Position numbers and translations under genes: made by a program. DNA of 50,286 bases, from the NCBI RefSeq assembly GCF_018390595.1, contig NZ_JAHBAV010000023.1, positions 1 through 50,286 on the forward strand. The letters are read 5' to 3'. Positions 24,901-31,194 of the stretch are shown here, piece after piece (position 1 is the first letter of the stretch; each line of letters starts with the position of its first letter). The DNA comes from Dietzia massiliensis. GTDB lineage: Bacteria > Actinomycetota > Actinomycetes > Mycobacteriales > Mycobacteriaceae. Under the pieces are notes generated by a model, which was given only the letters and a program-made list of their open reading frames with translations, was not told the DNA's origin and ran no database searches.

Positions 24901-26552
24901 CCGCCCGGTGCGCCCCCGACCTCGCGATCGCCCCGGAGGAACCGGGCCGGTTCGCCCGACTGCTCGACGTCCCCGCCGACACCGCCGTCGCCCCCCGGTT
25001 GCTCGTGCGCCCGCGCCCGGGCAGCGCCCTTGACGACGTCCTGCGCGGCGACCCGGCCTCGCGGGCCCGGCAGGTGCGCGCGGAGGGTGACTCCCTCGTC
25101 ACCGATCCCGCGGGTGCGCCGTCGGCGGCCGTCGACGGGGACCGCTCCACCAGTTGGCACGCGACCGACGCCCCGTCGCCGTCGCTCGGTCTGCGTCTGC
25201 CCGGGCGTCACCTCGTCGGGTCACTGCGTCTGTGGGCGCCCCGCTCGGACGCGCCGGCGGCGCCGCGGGTCGTCACGATCGACACCGGCCTCCAGCGCAC
25301 GCGCGTCGACCTCGCCACGCTCACGCCCGAGGAGGACGGCTCCGTCGTCGTCGACCTCCCCGCCGACCACACCGACCGCGTCACCGTCCGCGTCGACAGC
25401 ACCCGCGACGTGCGCACCCCCGGCGGGGCGCGCGTGCCCGCCGGCATCGCCGAGGTCTGGGTGCAGGACGCCTCGGGCGCCCGCATCGGTGCGCTGCCCG
25501 CCGCCGACGACGACCCCGTCACCCTGACGTGCCAGGACGGGCCCCGGTTGCACATCGGCGACCGGGTGGTGCGCACGCGGATCACCGCGTCCCGCCGGGC
25601 CCTGCTCGAGGGCCGCGCCGTTCCGGCCGAACTCTGCGACGAGTCCCCGGTCCCGCTCCCCGCCGGGCCGCAGGAGGTCTCCGTGGATCCCGGTGAGGCG
25701 TTCTCGGTGGACACCGTGGGCCTCGTCGTCGTCGACGGTCCCGGCTCCACCACCGGCGGCGAGGGAGCCGGCAGCGCGTCGGCCGGCGCCGCGCGCGTCC
25801 TCGGCGGCGCCCCGCAGCCAACCCGGGCGGTCACCACCGTCCGGTGGGACGACGCCCACCGCGAGCTGCACGTCCCGGCCGCCCCGCGCGAGCGCGTGCT
25901 GGTGGTCCCCGAATCGGTCTCGCCGGCGTGGCGGGCGCGCCTGGTCGCCGACGACGGCACCGCCCTGGCCGATCCGCGGGCCGTGACGGTCGACGGGTGG
26001 AAGCAGGGCTGGGTGCTGCCCGCCGCCACGACCGGCGCCACGCTCGTGCTCACCGTCCCGCTCGACGCGCCGTACCGGTGGGCGCTGCTCACCGGACCCT
26101 TCGCGTTGCTGCTGGTCCTGCTGCTGTTCCTCGTGCGCGGCCACCGCGACCGGGCGGGGACCCGCGCGACGCCGTGGCGCGGCCGCGGTCCCGTCACCGT
26201 CGTGGCGACCGCCGCGGTGGGCTACCTTCTCGCCGGGCCGGTCGGGCTCGCGGTGACCGCCGGGCTCACCGCCTGCGCGCTGGCGGCCAGCCGCCACCTC
26301 GGCGCGGCAGGGGCGCGGCGGCTGCTCGTCGCCGGCGCCGGCGTGGGAATCGTCGCCGGTGCCGCGCTGCTCGCCCGCGCACCGTGGCCGGACCCGCTCG
26401 GCTACGCCGGGGACTCCCTCGGGCCTCAGGTCGCGACGGTCGCCGGGCTCGTCTGCGCGGGGCTCGCCGCGAGCTGGCCGTCCGCCGGACGCCCGCGCGG
26501 CGCGCGTCGGGGCGCCAGCCAGCGCTGGGACGGGACCTCCACCAGCGCGTAA
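21993..26552 (+). CDS. aftD: Alpha-(1->3)-arabinofuranosyltransferase AftD
   Basis: A 1519-aa GT-C membrane glycosyltransferase adding branched arabinofuranose to arabinogalactan/lipoarabinomannan from decaprenyl-phospho-arabinose. The N-terminal half is a multi-helix membrane domain; LIAPDTKYDLVASPGRFL in the first periplasmic loop and LRNVHKFDPLLRLPLALG are AftD hallmarks. The large extracytoplasmic half carries two discoidin-like carbohydrate-binding modules (about residues 795-915 and 1035-1150), and the C-terminus returns to the membrane. An acidic Gly-rich insert near residues 580-615 looks recent and disordered. GTG 21993 start. The 3' end overlaps the convergent acyltransferase gene by 127 bases. 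Confidence 0.93.
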   Translation: MIRGARLGAGARDAVVAFLAFLLLACLQSPGLIAPDTKYDLVASPGRFLAQATHLWTGLSFAGQVQNQAYGYLFPQGPFFALFDLVGMPAWLTQRLWWAVVLTVAYVGVVRVAAALRIGTRVTRPVAGVLYALAPRMLGDLGSISSEIWPVALAPWVLLPVIRVLQGRMSPRRGGAGAALALALMGAVNAVATAVACLPAVLWWALHRPGRTWARLAAWWAPLSAAVCVWWAVPLVLLGRVSPPFLDYIESAEVTTRWASVTEVLRGAATWVPFVSTDRTAGADLTSEPAFVLATGVLAAAGVVGLLMRGMPARGRLLVIATVGLVAMSAAWVGPAGGGFAETVRALLDGAGAPLRNVHKFDPLLRLPLALGVAHLLTRLLGGLDRERAPGALAHPERDRAVAVAMIVVLAAGVSVAPAWLGRLAPVGSHEELPDHWPQAAAWLSENAPVDRPGTEDRDPAATTRALVVPGASFGRQVWGVTRDEPLQPLAETPWAVRDSVPLQPAPAIRALDAVQRRLADGRAAPGMAATLASLGIGYLVVRNDLSVDSAAPRPALVHQAVDGSPGLVKVAEFGEPVAARGDDVGAEVADGEGAGGDGDAGGARGGDGGDDDEVVVHDSGLRPAYPAIEIYRVDSRLGSDATPPGPPRSATAPYTVEVRDLPVVAGGPEALSRLDDLLAEQDTIGSPPRVTRLLEADALAAGVDPASDPFPRPRPLASTAPVLTDSPTDRETDFGRLDHNSSAVRAEGDPRRSRGAVLDYSASVSGDEPPRTRARWWDARVSVSSSAADSAQTGPVRPSHSVAAAVDGDPDTAWRSGGYGSAFGEWIAIDLPEPVDRAVLRLTVPAPAVGPQVTALEVRTDTGTTTVFPRADEETTVALPPGPTEQVRVTVTGVADGGRGTYFEVSEIGLAAGGEDIPLLRTIALPERADDARAPSGWLLRQELAGRTDCVHGGSPVEGLAGAEEATGAARCAPDLAIAPEEPGRFARLLDVPADTAVAPRLLVRPRPGSALDDVLRGDPASRARQVRAEGDSLVTDPAGAPSAAVDGDRSTSWHATDAPSPSLGLRLPGRHLVGSLRLWAPRSDAPAAPRVVTIDTGLQRTRVDLATLTPEEDGSVVVDLPADHTDRVTVRVDSTRDVRTPGGARVPAGIAEVWVQDASGARIGALPAADDDPVTLTCQDGPRLHIGDRVVRTRITASRRALLEGRAVPAELCDESPVPLPAGPQEVSVDPGEAFSVDTVGLVVVDGPGSTTGGEGAGSASAGAARVLGGAPQPTRAVTTVRWDDAHRELHVPAAPRERVLVVPESVSPAWRARLVADDGTALADPRAVTVDGWKQGWVLPAATTGATLVLTVPLDAPYRWALLTGPFALLLVLLLFLVRGHRDRAGTRATPWRGRGPVTVVATAAVGYLLAGPVGLAVTAGLTACALAASRHLGAAGARRLLVAGAGVGIVAGAALLARAPWPDPLGYAGDSLGPQVATVAGLVCAGLAASWPSAGRPRGARRGASQRWDGTSTSA

Positions 26553-27667
26553 CTCGCCGCCGCCACCACCGTCGAGATCACGGCGGTGACCAGCCAGACC
26601 GTGAGCATCCGGCCCGAGAACATGGGCACCGACGCGATCTGGAACGCGAAGTGCAGGACCAGGACGTGCCACAGGAACACGCCGTACGACCACCGGCCCA
26701 GCGTGGTGAGGGCCGGCGAGCCCAGAACGGCGAACCGCTCCCGGTCCGGCGACAGGGCGACCGGCGCCAGGAGGCAGAACGCGACCACCGCACCGAGGGC
26801 GGTGCGGGCCGCGAACTCCGGGCCCGACGGGTGGACGAAGCCCTCGGTGAACCACCGGGGGACCGTGGTGGCGAGGAACGCGGCGGCCGCGACCGCCCAC
26901 CACGCCCACCGCGCGCGCGAGTGCCGGGCCAGCGCCGCGACCCGCCCGGGCGGCGCGGCGACCAGCTCGGCGAGGATCATCCCGGCCGCGAACCACGACG
27001 CGAACGCCGGGGGCAGGATCTGGTCGTTGATCCGCTCGGGAAGCCCGAGATCATACCACGGCACGAGCGCCCAGCCCAGGCTCGCCACCCCCACCGCCGC
27101 GATCGCCGGGATCCGCCACCGCGCGGCCGGACCACGCAGCCGCGACAGCGCCCACCACAACAGCGGCAGCACCAGGTAGAAGCTCATCTCCACCGACAGC
27201 GACCACGCGTGCGTCAGGCCCTCGACCAGCGAATCGGGCACGAACACCTGGGTGAGCGTCACGTTGGACGCCCAGGTCGCAGCTGACGCGCGGACGTTCT
27301 GCGGGATGAGGAGGAAGACCGCCGCGACCACTCCGAGGTAGGCGGGCAGGATCCGGACCAGGCGGGAGCGCAGATAATCCACCGCCGGACGGGCGGTGCC
27401 CGGGCCGTTCCGACGCGCGTGGAGGGCGTGCGCCCGCCACAGCAGGAACCCGGACAGTGCGAAGAAGACGGCCACGGACAGGTCGAACCGGCCCCACACC
27501 CGGTGGACGAACGAGCCCGTGGAGGAGCCGGTCTGGAACGCGACGTGCGTCGTGAGGACCGCGAACGCGGCGACCGCCCGCAGGCCTTCCAGCGCCGGGG
27601 CGAAGCCGGTCGCGGACGGCAGAGTGCCGACTCGGGGGTCGGGGGTGTCGAATGCGTTCTTCATCAC
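26426..27667 (-). CDS. Acyltransferase 3 (OafA/YrhL) membrane protein
   Basis: A 413-aa polytopic acyltransferase with about ten membrane helices. The N-terminal ALEGLRAVAAFAVLTTHVAF carries the family's His and FDLSVAVFFALSGFLLWRA follows; EMSFYLVLPLLWW and the final FLWHVLVLHFAF/VEVPSQRW are also typical. Such proteins O-acylate cell-envelope glycans; mycobacteria have a homologue in the equivalent position (Rv0228). The start is GTG 27667 or the adjacent ATG 27664, both after AGGAG. The last 42 codons overlap aftD in antisense. The promoter is shared divergently with the DUF3068 gene. Confidence 0.88.
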   Translation of the reverse strand: MMKNAFDTPDPRVGTLPSATGFAPALEGLRAVAAFAVLTTHVAFQTGSSTGSFVHRVWGRFDLSVAVFFALSGFLLWRAHALHARRNGPGTARPAVDYLRSRLVRILPAYLGVVAAVFLLIPQNVRASAATWASNVTLTQVFVPDSLVEGLTHAWSLSVEMSFYLVLPLLWWALSRLRGPAARWRIPAIAAVGVASLGWALVPWYDLGLPERINDQILPPAFASWFAAGMILAELVAAPPGRVAALARHSRARWAWWAVAAAAFLATTVPRWFTEGFVHPSGPEFAARTALGAVVAFCLLAPVALSPDRERFAVLGSPALTTLGRWSYGVFLWHVLVLHFAFQIASVPMFSGRMLTVWLVTAVISTVVAAASYALVEVPSQRWLAPRRAPRGRPADGQLAASPAQTSPATVAT

Positions 27668-27713
27668 TGTTAATCTTCTCCTGATGATGGTCCGGCCGGG
27701 CAGGCAACCCGGT

Positions 27714-27731
27714 GGTTACCGGGTGGTAACC
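27714..27731. promoter_or_regulatory. Palindromic operator GGTTACC-GGGT-GGTAACC
   Basis: Perfect 7-bp arms with a 4-base spacer, midway between the divergent acyltransferase and DUF3068 starts. The core TTACC-N4-GGTAA is the same as in the tetR operator at 21657-21672. Confidence 0.6.
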
Positions 27732-27768
27732 CGGCGGGCCCAGGGCGCGACACCAGGAGGACTAGACG

Positions 27769-29124
27769 ATGGCACGTCAGAGCAGTTCGGCGGGACGGAG
27801 GTCGTCGGTGCCCGCACTGGTCCTCGTCGGGCTCGGCGCATTTCTCATCACTATGGCACTGGCTCTCGTGTTCTTCGTCGTGCCGGCGCAGAAGAAGACG
27901 CCGCTGGACATCAACTCCACCACCGTCACCGACACCGTGCCGGGAGCGGTCCTCGTGGGCAGTGCGCTCGCGTCCAACACGCCCACCGAGCTCAATGCCG
28001 ACCGCGCCGAGTGCCGGGCGCCCGAGGCCACCGCCGACGAGGGCGAGGGCGCCGGTGAGGGTGCCGAGGGCGAGGGTGCCGAGGGCGAGGGTGCCGAGGG
28101 CGCCGGTGAGGGCGAGACGGTCGAGACCCTCGACGGGCCCGAGGCCGACGACTCCGACGTGCAGTTCCCGGTCACGTGCTTCATCGACAACGACATCCCG
28201 ATGTACTCGCAGCGTCGTGTCCAGGCCGTCGAGCCGTCTGACGCCGAGGTCATCACCATGCAGGCCGCGCAGTCGCTGATGCGTGAGGACAAGCAGGGCG
28301 GCGACGATGTCGAGGCGCTGATCAACGCCACGATCGACCGCGTCACCCTCGATCGCGTGTCGGCCAGGCCGGTCGACGAGCCCGTGAGCACGCTGCAGCT
28401 GGTCTCCGCAGGCGGCTCCACCGACGAGACCGCGCCCGTCGGGTTCGTCCGCGACGGCCTGCAGTACAAGTTCCCGTTCGACACGGAGAAGACGAACTAC
28501 CCGTACTTCGACGCCAGCACCTTCACCACCAACCCGATCGAGTTCGTCGGCGAGACCACCGTCGGCGGCATCGACGCATACGAGTTCCGCCAGGAGCTCG
28601 GCCCGATCGACATGTGGACCTCGATCCGCGACCACTACGCCTCGGTCTCCGACGGCTACGACCCCACCGTCGAGTCGATCCTGGCGAGCTACCGCCGCGA
28701 GGGCACCGCCGGGCAGTGGGGCCTCGAGGGCGATCCCGAACGCCCGGTGGACATGCGGCGCTTCTACACCAACACCCGCACGGTGTGGGTCAACCCGGAC
28801 ACGGGACAGATCATCAAGGGCGGCGAGAGCATCTTCCAGTTCTTCGCCGAGAACCAGGACGAGGCGGAGGAGTTCTTCAACGACAAGGCGCGCGTCGAGC
28901 AGGAGAAGGCGGACCCCACCCGCACGGCGGTCAGGTTCGACGCCGGCTGGAACGAGGAGACCATCGACACCACGGTGGCGGCCGCCCAGGACAGTGCCGA
29001 CACCCTCAACACCTTCGGCCGGATCGTCCCGGCGATCCTGGGCATCCTCGGGCTGCTGTCGCTGATCGGCGGCATCGTCCTCGGTCTCCGCGGTGGCGGG
29101 CGCGCCGCCCGGGCGCGCGCCTGA
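27769..29124 (+). CDS. DUF3068 (PorA-family-annotated) membrane-anchored envelope protein
   Basis: A 451-aa protein of the DUF3068 family, equivalent to mycobacterial Rv0227c. One membrane segment lies at residues 14-37 and one at about 425-445, with a large extracytoplasmic domain between. Recognisable parts are KTPLDINSTT, CFIDNDIPMYSQRR, YKFPFDTEKTNYPYFD and TVWVNPDTGQIIKGGE. Function is unknown, although databases sometimes label it porin PorA. A Glu/Gly/Ala repeat insert (residues about 91-116) is encoded by a 15-bp tandem repeat and looks lineage-specific. GGAGG lies 8 bases before the ATG. Confidence 0.85.
   Translation: MARQSSSAGRRSSVPALVLVGLGAFLITMALALVFFVVPAQKKTPLDINSTTVTDTVPGAVLVGSALASNTPTELNADRAECRAPEATADEGEGAGEGAEGEGAEGEGAEGAGEGETVETLDGPEADDSDVQFPVTCFIDNDIPMYSQRRVQAVEPSDAEVITMQAAQSLMREDKQGGDDVEALINATIDRVTLDRVSARPVDEPVSTLQLVSAGGSTDETAPVGFVRDGLQYKFPFDTEKTNYPYFDASTFTTNPIEFVGETTVGGIDAYEFRQELGPIDMWTSIRDHYASVSDGYDPTVESILASYRREGTAGQWGLEGDPERPVDMRRFYTNTRTVWVNPDTGQIIKGGESIFQFFAENQDEAEEFFNDKARVEQEKADPTRTAVRFDAGWNEETIDTTVAAAQDSADTLNTFGRIVPAILGILGLLSLIGGIVLGLRGGGRAARARA
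28041..28116 (+). repeat. 15-bp coding tandem repeat in the DUF3068 gene
   Basis: Imperfect tandem units related to GGTGCCGAGGGCGAG encode (E/A)GEGA repeats. All changes stay in frame, so the tract can expand or contract without loss of the protein. Confidence 0.75.
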
Positions 29125-29253
29125 GCTGAGTCGGCCACGGCCGGCCCGGAGGCGGTGACGGCCTGAGCTGAGCCGGCGGGTTCGCGCTGGCCGTGCCGCG
29201 GCGGCCGGACCGGCCGCGGATGCCGGACCGGTCCGGCCGCCCGGAGCATCGAC

Positions 29254-29302
29254 AAGAGCGTTCCGCACGCATCACCCGAGAGGGCGTGTGCGGGACGCTC
29301 TT
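29254..29302 (+). terminator. Terminator hairpin after the DUF3068 gene
   Basis: AAGAGCGTTCCGCAC / GTGCGGGACGCTCTT, 15-bp stem with one G-T pair and a 19-base loop, 130 bases after the stop, followed by CTCGTTGG. Confidence 0.65.
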
Positions 29303-29380
29303 CTCGTTGGGTGGCGGACCCGCGACCGCCGCGCAGCCGGCTGCGGAACCGGCCGACTGCGCCACCAGCCGCCCGTCTCC

Positions 29381-29511
29381 CACGATCTGCCCCTCGGATC
29401 GCGCGACGCGCTTCGGATTGCGTCTTGCCCCAGGAACTCCGAGAGCGAATCGCAGCGCGAGGGGCGAATCGCGATCCGAGGGGCGAATCGCGATCCGAGG
29501 GGCAGGTCGTG
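29381..29511. repeat. Long inverted repeat enclosing a 19-bp tandem repeat
   Basis: The 23-base arms at 29381-29403 and 29489-29511 pair at 22 positions. Between them, units of GAGGGGCGAATCGCGATCC occur twice exactly (29459-29496), with a degenerate copy before. Noncoding; together with the next array it fills most of the 600-base gap between the DUF3068 gene and the flippase-like gene. Confidence 0.75.
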
Positions 29512-29587
29512 CGCCGCGAGCCCGACGCCGGCCTCGACGGTCCTTCTTCGGCAGCCGCGCCGCCCACGGGTGCGCACGCCGCCCACC

Positions 29588-29685
29588 GGATGACGCGCCA
29601 CCTAGCGGATGACGCGCCACCTACCGGATCACGCGCCACCTAGCGGACCCGGTAGGCGGCACGTGAACGGATAGGTGGCGTGGCT
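29588..29685. repeat. Second 19-bp tandem array with inverted partner
   Basis: Three near-identical units of GGATGACGCGCCACCTAGC (29588-29644) are followed by degenerate and inverted copies of the CGCCACCTA core up to about 29685. It ends about 50 bases from the stop of the convergent flippase-like gene. No gene is seen in 29125-29732 beyond the terminator and these repeats. Confidence 0.75.
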
Positions 29686-29732
29686 CGGCTGACCGGGGGC
29701 GGTCCGGCCCACGCCCGCTCGGCCCCCTCTAC

Positions 29733-31013
29733 TCAGGCCGGCCGCGACCAGAGCGCGCGCCAACCGGCCGTGACCGTGGTGAGGACGACGGCGACGAGCG
29801 CGGCGGCCAGGACGCCGTCGACCCCGCGGGGAGCGAGCCACACAGCGACGGCGGTGAGCGCCAACCCGCACCACGCGATCCCGGCCTCGACCGTCCGGTC
29901 GGAGGCGATGGTGGCCAGCAGAAACGCCTGCAGGACGCTCAGTGTCACGCCGAGTGCGGCGAACGCCCAGAGGAGCCCGGCGACCGGCCGGTAGTCCTCG
30001 CCGACGACCGCCGGCACCAGCGGCGCGGCCACGGCGGCCCCGATCACGACGACCGCGCCGATGCCCAGCAGGACGGCCACTGCCGATCGGACGGCACCCC
30101 GGTGTCCGGCCGGATCGGCCATTCGCGGGTAGAGCACCGTGCCGACGGCCTGCGGCAGCCAGAACGCCGCCTTCGCGGCGACCGCCCCCAGCGCGTAGCG
30201 GCCCGCGTCCTCCGGGGTCAGCAGTGCGCGCGCGAGGAGCAGGTCGACCGAGGTGAGTGCCATCATCACCAGCTGCACCTGGCCGGCGGCGAGCACGGCG
30301 GCCACGCCCGGGGAGGCCAGAACCGCTCCGCCCCCGCGCGGCTCGACCCCGCTGCCACGCGGTCCCGCGCCGACCGAGCCCCCGGCCGTCCCCACGCGGG
30401 ACCGGGCCGTCGCGGGACCGGACGTCACTCGCGCCGCCACGAGCCAGGCCACGCCAACACCTACGGCCCCGGCGGCGAGTGCGGGTCCGACACCGCCGCC
30501 GGCGGCGAGTACCGCGACGGCGGGCGCGACCTTGCCCGCGCCGGCCAGGGCGAGCACCACACCGAGGGCCCGGAACCGCTCGGCGCCCTGCAGGAGCCCC
30601 TGCTCGGTGGCGAGCAGGCACAGCACCGGGCCGGGGGCCAGCGCGGCGGCCGTGGCCCATATCGGGGTGTCGAGCAGCAGCGACACCGGGGCGACGGCCA
30701 GGGCCGCGACCACCGCGACCAGCAACGCAACCCGCCTGCCGAGCGCGCGGAGGACGTCGTGGGGAACACCGCGGACGTGCTCGCGGGCCACCACCGCCTG
30801 TAGCGCGAGCGAGGGCACGGCCACCAGCAGCTGCGCGGAGAGCAGGGCGGCGAACGCGCCATAGCCTTCGGGACCGAGCCACCGGGAGGCCGGGAGATGC
30901 AGGAGGTAGGCGGCGATGTTGGCCAGCATCGACCCGGCCGTGACCGCGCCCGCGCCGGTCAGGACGCGCCGGGCGGCGGAGCCGGGTGCCGCCTCGCGCG
31001 CCTGTGGGTCCAC
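29733..31013 (-). CDS. Polysaccharide flippase-like (MATE/MOP superfamily) membrane protein
   Basis: A 426-aa protein with about twelve hydrophobic segments, resembling oligosaccharide flippases (Wzx/MurJ-like). The N-terminal helix GAGAVTAGSMLANIAAYLLHL followed by ASRWLGPEGYGAFAALLSAQ is characteristic, as is VLYPRMADPAGHRGAVRSAV in the second half. The middle loop (about residues 195-225) is a Gly/Arg-rich low-complexity insert. Expected to move a lipid-linked glycan across the membrane, fitting the neighbouring glycosyltransferase and arabinan genes; the substrate is unknown. GTG 31013 is the best start, with no clear Shine-Dalgarno, so a leaderless mRNA is possible. Confidence 0.78.
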   Translation of the reverse strand: MDPQAREAAPGSAARRVLTGAGAVTAGSMLANIAAYLLHLPASRWLGPEGYGAFAALLSAQLLVAVPSLALQAVVAREHVRGVPHDVLRALGRRVALLVAVVAALAVAPVSLLLDTPIWATAAALAPGPVLCLLATEQGLLQGAERFRALGVVLALAGAGKVAPAVAVLAAGGGVGPALAAGAVGVGVAWLVAARVTSGPATARSRVGTAGGSVGAGPRGSGVEPRGGGAVLASPGVAAVLAAGQVQLVMMALTSVDLLLARALLTPEDAGRYALGAVAAKAAFWLPQAVGTVLYPRMADPAGHRGAVRSAVAVLLGIGAVVVIGAAVAAPLVPAVVGEDYRPVAGLLWAFAALGVTLSVLQAFLLATIASDRTVEAGIAWCGLALTAVAVWLAPRGVDGVLAAALVAVVLTTVTAGWRALWSRPA

Positions 31014-31060
31014 ATCGGTGATCGTAGGGGGCCGCCGCGTGGCCACCCCGGCGGGCCAGG

Positions 31061-31130
31061 CGACTCGGCTGCACCCCGGGCGACACGGCTGCACCCCGGG
31101 CGACACGGCTGCACCCCGGGCGACGCGCTG
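31061..31130. repeat. 20-bp tandem repeat in a divergent promoter region
   Basis: Units of CGACACGGCTGCACCCCGGG occur three times (first with one change) plus a partial fourth, between the flippase-like gene and the divergent membrane-protein gene. Confidence 0.85.
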
Positions 31131-31194
31131 GCGCCGGGTCGCCCGGCCCGGCCAGGGCGATCGGGGCGACCGGGCCGCGTGGTGGAATGTGCGC

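Noticed and set aside
27769..29124. Calling the DUF3068 protein a porin
   Set aside because: The PorA label in databases is not supported by any visible beta-barrel or channel feature; it has two membrane helices and a large domain.
29588..29644. Possible CRISPR or transposon end array
   Set aside because: 19-bp units without spacers; no transposase or target duplication seen.
31061..31130. Possible CRISPR-like array
   Set aside because: Units are directly adjacent with no spacers and no cas genes are nearby; it is a simple tandem repeat.
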